A stretch of 64,000 bases of DNA from Alphaproteobacteria bacterium RIFCSPHIGHO2_01_FULL_41_14 (GCA_001767855.1 MEMF01000002.1:619493-683492), one strand, 5' to 3'. Shown: positions 30,360-39,551, counted from the first letter of the stretch. A program made the numbers and translations. The notes: generated from the letters alone by a model not told the origin.

Positions 30360-31529
30360 TTATTTCCTTTTGACCCCCACACGTGGTTCCAGAACCTCAT
30401 AAACCGCCACTGTTTCTTTTATAATTTTCTCTGATGAAAAATTTTTCTCAACAGAAGTGCGGGCATTATGGCCCAGTTTTTTCCTGAGAGGGGCATCCGT
30501 CAACAGCCGACCAAGCGCTTCGGTGAGGGGACCAACGGTCCGCACAGGCACCAGCAGGCCTGTTTTTCCATCCTCAACAATTTCCCGACACCCAGGCACA
30601 TCGGTTGTAACGATGGGCAAGCCACAAGCTGCTGCCTCCAACAACGACTTGGGCAGCCCTTCGCGGTAAGACGGCAACACAGCAATGTCGCACGCTTGAT
30701 ACAGCTTAGCCACATCGTCCACTTTCCCCATCCAAGTGCAGAGACCTTGTTGTTGCCACTGTTCCACGATATGTCGCGGGATACCGCTGGGATTTTGGAG
30801 GTCCAATCCGCCCGCCAGGATAAACTCAAAGGAGAATCCTTTTTCTTTTAACAATCTCACCACCTCAATAGCCTCTCGAATGCCCTTGTCCCACAACAGA
30901 CGTGCCACGAGCACAACCTTCAGCCGTTTATGGTCCTTCTTTTTAGGGGGAGGGGAGAAGTGTTTAATATCCACCCCAGACCCACGAATCAAAGCCAAAT
31001 TCTGGGGTGGCACAGTTTTCGAAAACAGCTGAAAATCATCTTTATTTTGTAGAATCAGCACACACTTCGGTCCTTTAAATAAAAACCGAAAGGACGTCCA
31101 AACCCAAAATCTGAGAAACTTTGCCTTCACGGAAGGAGAGATAAAAAGATACCCGAGCCCTGTAAGCGCATTCACCACGCATTTTACCCCCGCCAAACGG
31201 GCGGCAAGGGTGCCGTACAACACTGGCTTCATGGCCACGTGATGCACCATATCAGGCTTTTCTGTTCGGTAAATTTTATAGATCTCAAGAAAGCTCAAAA
31301 ATTGTTTGAGAGGATGAAGACCCGCGCGTGTCATCTTTGTGAGAGGATAAAGGCGAAACCCCTCATCTAGTAACCGCTGGCGATGGGTCCCGGGCACGGT
31401 GGCCACGCTCACCTCATACCCTTGCTGTTGAGCCGCCTTTGCCAGCGCATATCGATGGGAAAAAAAATAGTCAGCTTCTGTTACCAAATAAAGAAGCTTG
31501 GTCATGGGACGTATATTTCCAGATCTCAT
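30360..31529 (-). CDS. glycosyltransferase family 4 (GT-B) protein
   Basis: 389 residues. N-terminal acceptor domain (LLYLVTEADYFFSHRYALAKAAQQQGYEV) and C-terminal GT4 domain with GADLQNPSG-like spacing and the EX7E motif in YREGLPKSLLEAAACGLPIVTTDVPGCREIVED. Glycosyltransferases of this WbpH/EpsD-like type build O-antigen or exopolysaccharide. Its ATG overlaps the stop of the upstream ABC ATPase gene (ATGA), so it is co-translated with a sugar importer, an uncommon pairing. Confidence 0.85.
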   Translation of the reverse strand: MRSGNIRPMTKLLYLVTEADYFFSHRYALAKAAQQQGYEVSVATVPGTHRQRLLDEGFRLYPLTKMTRAGLHPLKQFLSFLEIYKIYRTEKPDMVHHVAMKPVLYGTLAARLAGVKCVVNALTGLGYLFISPSVKAKFLRFWVWTSFRFLFKGPKCVLILQNKDDFQLFSKTVPPQNLALIRGSGVDIKHFSPPPKKKDHKRLKVVLVARLLWDKGIREAIEVVRLLKEKGFSFEFILAGGLDLQNPSGIPRHIVEQWQQQGLCTWMGKVDDVAKLYQACDIAVLPSYREGLPKSLLEAAACGLPIVTTDVPGCREIVEDGKTGLLVPVRTVGPLTEALGRLLTDAPLRKKLGHNARTSVEKNFSSEKIIKETVAVYEVLEPRVGVKRK

Positions 31530-32653
31530 GCCCCGGCTACGCTGAAAGAAGAAAATCTTTCAAACGACATACCTGAATCCAAATGGAACAGATGGCAATC
31601 TTCCGGCTGTACTTTCAGAAAGAGGGTGTCACCGATTTTAAACATCTTGTCGCCTGTCGCCCGCATCAAAATAGTTTGGGCTTCCCCGATCTTCACATAC
31701 ACATAAATCTCACTGCCCAAATTTTCGATGGTCTGAACGGTTCCCGTGAACAAGGCAGACGCGGAATCACATTCTACCAAGCGTTCTGGACGAACCCCCA
31801 ATTCAGCCTCGCTTCCAGGCCCCGTATCTTTCATGTCTTGCGTTAAAATAACCGGCATCTGCATGGATTTTCCGTGTGGCAAACTAAAGGTCACCACATC
31901 ATTCTTCAGAGTGGTGAGCTTCACCTTGATAAAGTTCATTTTGGGAGACCCAATAAATCCTGCCACAAATTTATTACAGGGATGATGATACAACTCGAGT
32001 GGTGTTCCCACTTGTTCTATATTGCCCGCATTCAACACGACGATCTTATCCGCCAACGTCATGGCCTCTACCTGATCATGGGTCACATAGATCATGGTGG
32101 TATGAAGTTTTTCTTTCAACTTTGCAATACGCATGCGCATTTGTACGCGCAAGGAGGCATCCAGGTTCGAAAGAGGCTCATCGAAAAGAAAGACCCGAGG
32201 ATCACGAATAATGGCCCGACCAATGGCTACCCGTTGACGTTGACCCCCAGAGAGCTGCTTAGGTTGTCGATCGAGCAAATGGGTGACTTGTAAGACTTCT
32301 GCAGCATCCATCACCCGACGATGAATTTCCGCCTTAGGATACTTAGTTCGACGCAAAGCAAAGGACATGTTTTCATAAACCGTCATGTGAGGATAGAGGG
32401 CATAGCTCTGAAATACCATGGCTACTCCTCGCTTCGCCGGACGCCACAGGGTGACATCCTGGTCATCAATCATGATTTGGCCTTCGGTCGCATCTTCCAA
32501 TCCGGCAATCAGCCGGAGAAGTGTAGATTTTCCACACCCGGATGGCCCCACAAAAACGGTAAATTCATTCTTTTTGATATCCAAGTTGATGTTGTGAAGC
32601 ACCTCAACTTTGCCAAAAGTTTTTTTAAGATTTGATAAAACAACTCTACCCAT
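31526..32653 (-). CDS. ugpC: sugar ABC transporter ATP-binding protein (UgpC/MalK type)
   Basis: 375 residues. Walker A VGPSGCGKSTLLRLIAGLE, ABC signature LSGGQRQRVAIGRAI, Walker B VFLFDEPLSNLDA, switch His in YVTHDQVEAMTLADKI. A C-terminal MalK/UgpC-type TOBE regulatory domain follows (VRPERLVECDSA...). It energises the two permeases just upstream. Substrate probably a disaccharide, sugar alcohol or glycerol-phosphate; the sequence alone does not decide, so the symbol denotes the subfamily. Confidence 0.9.
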   Translation of the reverse strand: MGRVVLSNLKKTFGKVEVLHNINLDIKKNEFTVFVGPSGCGKSTLLRLIAGLEDATEGQIMIDDQDVTLWRPAKRGVAMVFQSYALYPHMTVYENMSFALRRTKYPKAEIHRRVMDAAEVLQVTHLLDRQPKQLSGGQRQRVAIGRAIIRDPRVFLFDEPLSNLDASLRVQMRMRIAKLKEKLHTTMIYVTHDQVEAMTLADKIVVLNAGNIEQVGTPLELYHHPCNKFVAGFIGSPKMNFIKVKLTTLKNDVVTFSLPHGKSMQMPVILTQDMKDTGPGSEAELGVRPERLVECDSASALFTGTVQTIENLGSEIYVYVKIGEAQTILMRATGDKMFKIGDTLFLKVQPEDCHLFHLDSGMSFERFSSFSVAGA

Positions 32654-32675
32654 TCTAGTCCTTTTCTATGTTGTA

Positions 32676-33503
32676 TTAGCCTTTAACGGCGCCTGCAGTC
32701 AGCCCTGACACAATGCGCCGCTGGAAAATCATCACCAATAAGATAAGCGGCAGAGTGACCACAACGGAAGCCGCCATGATTTTTCCCCAAGGAAGTTCGT
32801 ACTCTGACGCCCCCGTCATCAAGGCGATGGCCACGGGCACCGTCCGAGACTGACTTTCTACCGTAAAGGTGAGAGCAAACAAAAACTCGTTCCATGCCGC
32901 GATAAATGCCAACAACCCTGTGGTCACCAAAGCTGGCCACAAAAGGGGCAGAAAAATCCGAAAGCAGATAGTCCATGTACTCGCCCCATCCAAAATAGCC
33001 GCTTCTTCGATTTCACGGGGCAATTGCTTCATGAAGGTGGTTAAAATCCAAACCGTGAAAGGCAGGGTGAACACCAGGTACGAGAAAATAAGACCACATA
33101 AATTATTGTAAAGATTCAAAGTGCGGATGAGTTCAAACATGCCTGATAAGACCGCCACCTGAGGGAACATGGAGACCGATAGGATGGTCAGCAGCAACGC
33201 TGACCGCCCTTTAAACTTCACACGGCCAAGCGCATAAGAGGCACTCACCGCCAAAATCAAACAAATGGTCACCGTCCCAAACGCCACCACCACAGAGTTC
33301 AGAATATTATGCCCAAAAGGTTGTTCTTTAAAAATTTCCACATAGTTGTGCCACGCATAAGCGGGAGGTAAAAGATCTGTTTTGAAAAGATCAGACCCCG
33401 ATTTGAGGGAGGACACTACCGCCCAATAGAAAGGAAAGAGCGCAATGATCATAATCAGCACAGAGCTCGTATAGAGAAAGAATTTTTGCTTTTTGGTCTG
33501 CAT
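32676..33503 (-). CDS. carbohydrate ABC transporter permease (MalG/UgpE type)
   Basis: 275 residues with six hydrophobic segments. The EAA loop that docks to the ATPase reads EIEEAAILDGASTWTICFRIFLPLLWPAL. The N-terminal FPFYWAVVSSLKSGSDLF is typical of MalG-like subunits. The start codon overlaps the last base of the preceding permease stop. Second permease of the importer at 30360-35764. Confidence 0.92.
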   Translation of the reverse strand: MQTKKQKFFLYTSSVLIMIIALFPFYWAVVSSLKSGSDLFKTDLLPPAYAWHNYVEIFKEQPFGHNILNSVVVAFGTVTICLILAVSASYALGRVKFKGRSALLLTILSVSMFPQVAVLSGMFELIRTLNLYNNLCGLIFSYLVFTLPFTVWILTTFMKQLPREIEEAAILDGASTWTICFRIFLPLLWPALVTTGLLAFIAAWNEFLFALTFTVESQSRTVPVAIALMTGASEYELPWGKIMAASVVVTLPLILLVMIFQRRIVSGLTAGAVKG

Positions 33504-34411
33504 TAAATATCCTCCTGCATCTTAGATTTTCCGCGGCCAATTTTCAAAAAGACGAGGGTAATCAGACCAATTAAAAGGAACAAAAGGGTGGAAGCGGCAG
33601 AACCTAACCCCACACTCTGGAAATCAAACAGTTGCTGACGGGCAAAGACCGACATGGACATGGTATCTGTACTACCACTGGTAAGAATATAAAACAGGTC
33701 AAACACCCGCAAGGCATCCAGCATGCGAAAAATAACTGCCACCACAATGGTGGGCTTCAAAAGGGGTAGGGTTACCCGCCAAAAAACGCGCAACGGATGA
33801 ATGCCATCAACCTTTGCCGCTTCAAAACATTCTTGAGGCAACATCTGCAACCCTGCCAGAATGAGTAAGGCCATGAAAGGAGTGGTTTTCCACACATCTA
33901 CGATAATAACGGCGACCATAGAAAGATCAGGATCTGCCGTCCAGGCCAAAGGTTTCAGAATAAACCCAAATTTGACAAGAATAGCATTCACCACGCCATA
34001 AATGTCGTTAAACATCCATCGCCACATCTTGGCTGAGACAATGGTGGGGATGGCCCACGGAATCAACACAGCCGTACGCACCCAGGGTCGCCCTTTGAAA
34101 TTAGCATGGAGCACCAGAGCAATGCCAAGACCGAATAACGTTTCCAGCGCAACGGAAGAGGTTGCAAAAACGAGAGTATTCCGCACGGATTGCCACCAGC
34201 CCTCATCCTGTAGCAGGAATTGAAAGTTTTCCAATCCCACAAATTCCTTTTCGCTCATGGCCGAAAGGGTAGCATCTGTGAAAGAAAACCAGATGGTACG
34301 GAAAAGCGGCCATCCGGCAGCGAGACACAAAACCAACAGCGTGGGCACCACAAAGAACCACGCACTCCTGACTCTGTACTTTGTTAACTGTGAGGGTCTA
34401 CCTTTAGACAT
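33503..34411 (-). CDS. carbohydrate ABC transporter permease (MalF/UgpA type)
   Basis: 302 residues with six hydrophobic segments. N-terminal SAWFFVVPTLLVLCLAAGWPLFRTIWFSFTD and the EAA loop QECFEAAKVDGIHPLRVFWRVTLPLLKPT are typical of the MalF/UgpA group. It follows the binding-protein gene by 18 nt and abuts the second permease. The ThuF/LacF-like length, without the extra MalF periplasmic domain, fits importers for trehalose, maltose or related sugars. Confidence 0.92.
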   Translation of the reverse strand: MSKGRPSQLTKYRVRSAWFFVVPTLLVLCLAAGWPLFRTIWFSFTDATLSAMSEKEFVGLENFQFLLQDEGWWQSVRNTLVFATSSVALETLFGLGIALVLHANFKGRPWVRTAVLIPWAIPTIVSAKMWRWMFNDIYGVVNAILVKFGFILKPLAWTADPDLSMVAVIIVDVWKTTPFMALLILAGLQMLPQECFEAAKVDGIHPLRVFWRVTLPLLKPTIVVAVIFRMLDALRVFDLFYILTSGSTDTMSMSVFARQQLFDFQSVGLGSAASTLLFLLIGLITLVFLKIGRGKSKMQEDI

Positions 34412-34429
34412 TGAGACTTCCCGGGCCTT

Positions 34430-35764
34430 TTATGATTTCTTGATCCATCTTGTACCATTTTTACTGATAAAATTCAGTTTTTTTTCTGCCGTTGCTAAAT
34501 TTTTCTTAGCCGTTCCTTTATGAGCTAATGTCTGATAAATCGTATTCCAAAAGATAGCACTCACTTGGCTATATTTGGCCCCTGTTTGTCCTGCTGGACG
34601 GGGCACTGCCCGTTTCACCACACCAAGCATAATCCCTGCAATAGGACTGAGAGTACGAATTTTTTCTTCTTTATAGAGGGATTCCATAGCTGGATAAAAC
34701 TCATGTTCGAGGGCTCGGCGCCGCAATTCATCTTCACTGGTTAAAAAGGACACCAAATCCACAGCATCTTTTTGCCGTTTTGAATACTTAGACACCGCCA
34801 AGTGCCACCCCCCCAAAACGCTTGAGGAATGGCCCTTAGGCCCCCCCTTGGGGAGAACAGCAATCCCCACTTTGCCTGCCATGGGGCTTTCTGGGTTGTT
34901 CAATACAGCCCAAGCATAGATCCAATTGCGCATAAAGATAGCTTTCCCTAATTGGAAAATACCGCGGCAATCTTCTTGCTCATAATTCAAAACACCAGGA
35001 GGAGATAAAACACCAATCCAGCTGGCCACCTTCTGCACAATATAAATGGCATCTGGGTTATTAATACTCACTCGGCCATCAAGTTCAACAATACTGCCTC
35101 CATTAGGATAAGACGCGATCCATTCAATGGCATTACACGTGAGGCCCTCGTAAGCTTTTCCTTGGAAAACATATCCCCACAATCCGTCATTCCCGCGCTT
35201 CTTTTCTTCCTGCATGATGTAGTGAGCTTCTTTTTCTAACTCTTCCCATGTGGTGGGTACCGAAAGCCCATATTTATTGAGTAGGTCTTTACGATAATAC
35301 AGAAAGCCCACATTTAAAAACCAAGGAATAGCCACCAATCGACCAGCCACCGTATTGTTTTTCAGCAGTCTCGGCAAATATTGATCTTTTCTTTCTTTGG
35401 ACAGAAAGGGATTCAAATCGATGAGGTGTCTCGCCAACAATCCCGGCCAAGTCACATCCACCTGATAAATATCAATGTCAGGGGATCCCGCCGCTAAATG
35501 TTGTTGAAAAAGAGTAAGTCGTTCATTCGAGCCATTGGGGGCAGGAACCACATGGGCCTTTTTACCCGTTTTCTGCATCCAGCGCGAGACGCCTTTTTTA
35601 CAGGCCTCGTATTCACTGGCCACCATGCCGCACGTAATAACCACTGCGTCATCACTGGAAGGAGAGAGGGGGTCGTCCTTTTTACATCCAAAGAGTAAAA
35701 AAAAGCAGGTCAAAAAAACCACGCCTTTCCCAAAGAAGCCCAAGCCTGTTAATGCTATCCTCAT
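34430..35764 (-). CDS. sugar ABC transporter substrate-binding lipoprotein
   Basis: 444 residues from ATG 35764; an upstream TTG at 35800 could add 12 residues. Lipoprotein signal peptide ends VFLTCFFLLFGC. The mature protein has the layout of family 1 extracellular solute-binding proteins: YEACKKGVSRWMQKTGKKAHVV, DIYQVDVTWPGLLARHLIDL, VAIPWFLNVGFLYYRKDLLNKYG (a ThuE/MalE-like segment) and VLGGWHLAVSKYSKRQKDAVDLVSFLTS. First gene of the importer operon; delivers sugar to the two permeases downstream. Confidence 0.9.
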   Translation of the reverse strand: MRIALTGLGFFGKGVVFLTCFFLLFGCKKDDPLSPSSDDAVVITCGMVASEYEACKKGVSRWMQKTGKKAHVVPAPNGSNERLTLFQQHLAAGSPDIDIYQVDVTWPGLLARHLIDLNPFLSKERKDQYLPRLLKNNTVAGRLVAIPWFLNVGFLYYRKDLLNKYGLSVPTTWEELEKEAHYIMQEEKKRGNDGLWGYVFQGKAYEGLTCNAIEWIASYPNGGSIVELDGRVSINNPDAIYIVQKVASWIGVLSPPGVLNYEQEDCRGIFQLGKAIFMRNWIYAWAVLNNPESPMAGKVGIAVLPKGGPKGHSSSVLGGWHLAVSKYSKRQKDAVDLVSFLTSEDELRRRALEHEFYPAMESLYKEEKIRTLSPIAGIMLGVVKRAVPRPAGQTGAKYSQVSAIFWNTIYQTLAHKGTAKKNLATAEKKLNFISKNGTRWIKKS

Positions 35765-35854
35765 CTTTTTGCTTGTACTGGAATTTAATATTGAATGCAA
35801 TAGTTTTCCAAAACATTTCTTGCCAAAAAGGGGAGCTTAGTGCAAAGATAATCT

Positions 35855-36208
35855 ATATCAGATGGTTGGAGCACCGCTTTGTTCTTCGGAATAAAGAGGA
35901 AAGTCCGGGCTCCTTAAAGGAAGGATGCTGGCTAACGGCCAGCGGGGGCGACCCTAGGGAAAGTGCCACAGAAAATATACCGCCGTAAGGTAAGGGTGAA
36001 ATGGTGCGGTAAGAGCGCACCGCATTCTTGGTGACAAGAATGGCAGGGCAAACCCCATCCGGAGCAAGACCAAATAGGAACAGCGTATAGCCCGCCTTGA
36101 GGTTGTTGTTCGGGTAGGTTGCACGAGCTAAACAGTAATGTTTGGCCTAGATGAATGGTGCTCACTCTAGTAATAGAGACAGAACCCGGCTTATAGACCA
36201 TCTGATAT
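35855..36208 (+). ncRNA. rnpB: RNase P RNA (bacterial class A)
   Basis: Universal elements are present in order: GAGGAAAGTCCGGGCTCC (CR-I side) near 35889, the ACAGAAAATATACCGCC segment near 35967, GGTAAGGGTGAAA with GGTGCGGTAAGAGCGCACC (P12-like hairpin), GGCAAACCCCATCCGGAGCAAGACCAAATAGG and the 3' conserved GAGACAGAACCCGGCTTATAG. Helix P1 is formed by ATATCAGATGG (35855-35865) and CCATCTGATAT (36198-36208), which sets both ends. It is the catalytic RNA that matures tRNA 5' ends. A protein start codon follows 21 nt later without a terminator. Confidence 0.96.
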
Positions 36209-36229
36209 CTTGGGGAGGTAAAAACGTCT

Positions 36230-36862
36230 ATGTCAAACATGTCAAAAAAATTTGTTCTTCTGATAGTGATGCTCGTCACCTTATTTGTTTCAGTTCCCTC
36301 ACATACAAATTGGCTTGACAGTGCCAAAAATGCGCTTAAAGGCTTGGGATCTGGGCTTAAAGACCTTGGTTCTGGGATTCTTCATGGAGCAGCCGGCCAA
36401 CTTGGAGGAGGTGCTGCCCAACTTTCCTATTGTCGCAACATGGCCTCTGTTCCGGGAGGGATGATGAGTGCAGAATACCAGACCCAATGTAGTAATATGG
36501 CTTTTGTCTGCCAACAACTCATGGCAACAACCCCCAGCATAGCCATGGATCCTTACTGTGCGACGGTTTCTGGAAGAGGTCAAATGATGGGGCCGTGGGG
36601 CGGCAGCATGGGTTCTTTCCTTCCAGGCGTGAATACGGGGGGAACCCCCGCCAACGCAGACCCCAATAAAGTAGGGTGGAGCGTTCCACCCCCTCCTCCT
36701 TATGGATTCATGATGGGGGGAGGGGCGTATGGTGTCACCCCCGGAGGAGCGGCAGGCATTGGAGCTTTGCTCGGCGCTGGTGTTATTAATCGATTCTTTG
36801 GTGGTGGTGGATATGGTGGTAGTGGCGGAGGGTATGGTGGAGGATATGACGAGATTGATTAA
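36230..36862 (+). CDS. exported glycine-rich protein of unknown function
   Basis: 210 residues with a signal peptide (KKFVLLIVMLVTLFVSVPSHT). A helical N-terminal part (SAKNALKGLGSGLKDLGSG) is followed by a Cys-containing region (SYCRNM, TQCSNMAFVCQQL, DPYCATV) and a Gly/Pro-rich tail: PPPPPYGFMMGGGAYG and a final GGGGYGGSGGGYGGGYDEID. The four cysteines could form two disulfides in the periplasm or outside. A GGAGG ribosome-binding site lies between rnpB and the ATG. Not recognised as any family. Confidence 0.75.
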   Translation: MSNMSKKFVLLIVMLVTLFVSVPSHTNWLDSAKNALKGLGSGLKDLGSGILHGAAGQLGGGAAQLSYCRNMASVPGGMMSAEYQTQCSNMAFVCQQLMATTPSIAMDPYCATVSGRGQMMGPWGGSMGSFLPGVNTGGTPANADPNKVGWSVPPPPPYGFMMGGGAYGVTPGGAAGIGALLGAGVINRFFGGGGYGGSGGGYGGGYDEID

Positions 36863-36865
36863 GGA

Positions 36866-38110
36866 TTAATAAAACTTGGCTTTCTTAATCCGCAAAGAAA
36901 GGGTGATAAAACAGATTGTTGCCACTGTCATCAAAACAAACGCGGGAGCATAAAGATTTTCTGATCGAACCGTAATAGCTTTCATTAGAATCGGTCCAAT
37001 CCCCCCACCAATCGCCATCCCCACACTATAATTAAAAGAGATACCGCTGTATCGATCTTCCACGGGGAATAAGGTTTGTACAAAGGCATGCTGAGGACCC
37101 GCAATACTGCCCACCATACACGCGAGCAGAATCTGGGAGAAGATCAACAAAGAAGGATCCCGAGTCTGAAATAAATAATAGAGAGGAATGGACATGGCAA
37201 AGACAAAGACACACGCTATTAACATCATTTTTTTGCTGCCCACTTTATCAAGAACAAACCCCATAAAGGGTGCCACAAAGATATAAGTTAGAACTCCCAC
37301 CAACGTATATTCCAATGTTTTCACCGTCCCAATGTTGAGAAATTCTGACAGATAAATATCAACAAATTTAAAGAGGGTGTACGACAAAAATCCATTTAAA
37401 GTGCCAATAATAACGGTGGTGCCTGAAGACGCCCAATCCCGGGTAATGGCCTTGACCAAAGGTGCTTTCTGGGGAGTTTGGGATTTTTTCATTTTTTGGA
37501 ATTCGGGGCTTTCTTTTGTATACAACCGAATATAAAGACCCACCAAACTCACTACCCCTCCAAAACAGAAAGCCACGCGCCAACTCCAACTCGGCATCCA
37601 GGGTTGATTACACAAAATGCCTACGCTGGTAGCCATAAAGGCACCAATCACACTCGCCCCAGTGACCAATCCCCCCACAAATCCTGGGAACCGTTTACCC
37701 ACATGCTCGAGGGCAAAGATGGCCGACCCATTATATTCTCCCCCTGTACACAGCCCTTGCAAAAGGCGACAGCTAACAAGAACGAAGGATGCATAAAGGC
37801 CCCAACTCATATAACTAGGCAAAATACCAATGAGACACGTGGGGATTCCCATCAAAGAAATGGAAAGAATCAGCGCCTTGCGACGGCCCCAACGATCTCC
37901 GATGTACCCAAAAACACTGGCCCCAAAGGGGCGCATAATGAATGCCGCCAAAAACCCAACATACCCAAAAATTTGATTTGTTTCATGATCACTTCCCGGA
38001 AAGTATTCCTTTCCAATCACTTCCAAAAACACTGCATAGAGCATGAAGTCGTAAAATTCAAGGGCCGTGCCCACTATGCTCGCTAAAAGAGTTCGGGTTC
38101 TGCTGATCAT
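36866..38110 (-). CDS. MFS transporter, metabolite:H+ symporter (ProP-like) family
   Basis: 414 residues, 12 hydrophobic segments. The MHS-subfamily pattern is seen in SIVGTALEFYDFMLYAVFLEVIGKEYFP, FLAAFIMRPFGASVFGYIGDRWGRRKAL (motif A) and RLLQGLCTGGEYNGSAIFALEHV. Relatives take up proline, betaine, citrate, alpha-ketoglutarate or shikimate; the substrate cannot be named. ProP-like carriers are multiplied in intracellular alphaproteobacteria. The convergent exported glycine-rich gene ends 3 nt away. Confidence 0.9.
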   Translation of the reverse strand: MISRTRTLLASIVGTALEFYDFMLYAVFLEVIGKEYFPGSDHETNQIFGYVGFLAAFIMRPFGASVFGYIGDRWGRRKALILSISLMGIPTCLIGILPSYMSWGLYASFVLVSCRLLQGLCTGGEYNGSAIFALEHVGKRFPGFVGGLVTGASVIGAFMATSVGILCNQPWMPSWSWRVAFCFGGVVSLVGLYIRLYTKESPEFQKMKKSQTPQKAPLVKAITRDWASSGTTVIIGTLNGFLSYTLFKFVDIYLSEFLNIGTVKTLEYTLVGVLTYIFVAPFMGFVLDKVGSKKMMLIACVFVFAMSIPLYYLFQTRDPSLLIFSQILLACMVGSIAGPQHAFVQTLFPVEDRYSGISFNYSVGMAIGGGIGPILMKAITVRSENLYAPAFVLMTVATICFITLSLRIKKAKFY

Positions 38111-38236
38111 TAGATAACCTCTCCTTCAATGAGGGGGACGATGACGGTTAGAGACCCCCTAAATTAAGACTGCAGTCTAGTTTTTAAAAGAAAAACTGTC
38201 CAGAAAAAATTCCCACAGGAGATTTAAGTCGTGGAA

Positions 38237-38713
38237 TTAAGCCTCTGGCTGATATAACGCCAAACAGTCCAGAGCCCCCTGCAGAATATAAGACGCTGCG
38301 ACTCTATCGATTACTTTTCCTCTCTTTTTACGCGAGAGATCCCCCTCCAACATACTGGCCTCCGCGGCTTTGGTGGAAAGACGCTCGTCCCACGTTACAA
38401 TAGGGCAATCATAAAGCTCTAAGAAACTATAAATAAAGTTCCTTGTTTTCTGGCACCGCTCTCCCTCAGTGCCGTTCATATGGTAAGGCATGCCCACCAC
38501 CAAAGCCCCCACGTCGAATTCTTCGATCAAATTAATGATCTCATTGGCATCCACTTTCAGGCCTTTAGAGTACAACGTTTTGAACGGAGAAGCGATCATC
38601 CGGCGCGTATCCGACAGGGCAATACCGATCATTTTATCCCCAAAATCAATCCCGATTATTCTTTGAGTGTGTTTTAAAAGGGGGGTGAGATTTTCAATTT
38701 TTACAATAGCCAT
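38237..38713 (-). CDS. ruvX: Holliday junction resolvase-like / pre-16S rRNA nuclease YqgF
   Basis: 158 residues, RNase H-like fold. IIGIDFGDKMIGIALSDT carries the first catalytic Asp, VVGMPYHMNGTEGERCQKTRNF the conserved middle block, VTWDERLSTKAAEASML the second acidic site, and VIDRVAASYILQGALD the third. YqgF is needed for 16S rRNA 5' maturation in E. coli. Its start overlaps the 3' end of lipB by 20 bp. Confidence 0.94.
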   Translation of the reverse strand: MAIVKIENLTPLLKHTQRIIGIDFGDKMIGIALSDTRRMIASPFKTLYSKGLKVDANEIINLIEEFDVGALVVGMPYHMNGTEGERCQKTRNFIYSFLELYDCPIVTWDERLSTKAAEASMLEGDLSRKKRGKVIDRVAASYILQGALDCLALYQPEA

Positions 38714-39350
38714 CTATAGATCCTTCCATGATGCGTTGAAATACAAAAGGTACCGTCTTCAAAAGAACCTGATCCACCGTCTCTAATGAGACATTGACAC
38801 CCAAGTCCTTTAAAGAGGTAACGCCATAATCCTGAATACCGCAAGGAATAATCTCGGTATACGGCGTAAGGTCAGGGGATACATTCAGCGACAACCCATG
38901 AGACGTCACCCCTTTGTGGAGACGCACCCCCAAGGCCGCTATCTTTTTCTCACCTGCCTGCGTCTCCACCCAAACCCCTGTACGATTCTGCGCTCGCTTT
39001 CCGGTCACCCCGAACTCAGCCAGTGTCTCAATGACCCACTCTTCTAGGAAAGAAACAAAGAGCTTCACGTCTTTTCCATAGAGCGCTAAATCAAGCATCA
39101 CGTATAGAACCCGCTGGCCTGGCCCATGATAGGTGGTTTTTCCTCCTCGATTTGATCCAAACACGGGAAAAGAAAGGGAGGACAACGTCTCCTTCGAGCT
39201 GCGACCTTGGGTAAAAAGGGGAGGATACTCTAAAAACCAAAGAAGAGGCAGCGCCTCTCCTTTAAGAATACGCTGCACACGCTCTTCCATAAAGGCTAAA
39301 GAAGAGGGATAATCTTGAAGATCTGCCGAGGTTTTTAACTCAAATTTCAT
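38694..39350 (-). CDS. lipB: octanoyl-[ACP]:protein N-octanoyltransferase
   Basis: 218 residues from ATG 39350; the frame continues upstream through a terminator hairpin, so the longer start is rejected. Transfers octanoyl from ACP to lipoyl domains. Family motifs: FLEYPPLFTQGRSSKE, NRGGKTTYHGPGQRVLYVMLDL and GVRLHKGVTSHGLSLNVSPDLTPYTEIIPCGIQDYGVTSL, with the catalytic Cys in PCGI and Lys in KIAALGVR. Overlaps ruvX, so the two are co-expressed. Confidence 0.96.
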   Translation of the reverse strand: MKFELKTSADLQDYPSSLAFMEERVQRILKGEALPLLWFLEYPPLFTQGRSSKETLSSLSFPVFGSNRGGKTTYHGPGQRVLYVMLDLALYGKDVKLFVSFLEEWVIETLAEFGVTGKRAQNRTGVWVETQAGEKKIAALGVRLHKGVTSHGLSLNVSPDLTPYTEIIPCGIQDYGVTSLKDLGVNVSLETVDQVLLKTVPFVFQRIMEGSIDGYCKN

Positions 39351-39377
39351 GAATTTCTTATACAACAAAACAGTACC

Positions 39378-39413
39378 AAAAAAAAGATCCGAGGGCGATG
39401 ATCGCCCTCGGAT
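39378..39413 (-). terminator. intrinsic terminator downstream of the NhaD-type gene
   Basis: A perfect 13-bp inverted repeat (ATCCGAGGGCGAT at 39387-39399, its complement at 39401-39413) is followed on the minus strand by C and eight T. It lies between the antiporter stop (39552) and lipB, and separates their transcripts. Confidence 0.8.
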
Positions 39414-39432
39414 TAAGTTATGGAGGTATAAC

Positions 39433-39471
39433 ATGAAGTCCAGACATTGCGTCCGGACACCACTGATATAG
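39433..39471 (+). other. 12-codon mini-ORF with strong ribosome-binding site
   Basis: TGGAGG at 39421-39426 stands 6 nt before ATG 39433, encoding MKSRHCVRTPLI and stop. It lies just after the terminator hairpin and no gene on this strand follows closely. It may be chance. Confidence 0.2.
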
Positions 39472-39551
39472 GTATCCTAAAGGGAGAATTCAAGTATTTC
39501 AACAAAAAAACAAATAATTATTTTTCTATATTTGTTTTTATATACTTATCA

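Noticed and set aside
37478..38086. 202-codon plus-strand open frame
   Set aside because: Antisense to the MHS transporter; composition is not protein-like (many H, N, T, P) and no ribosome-binding site.
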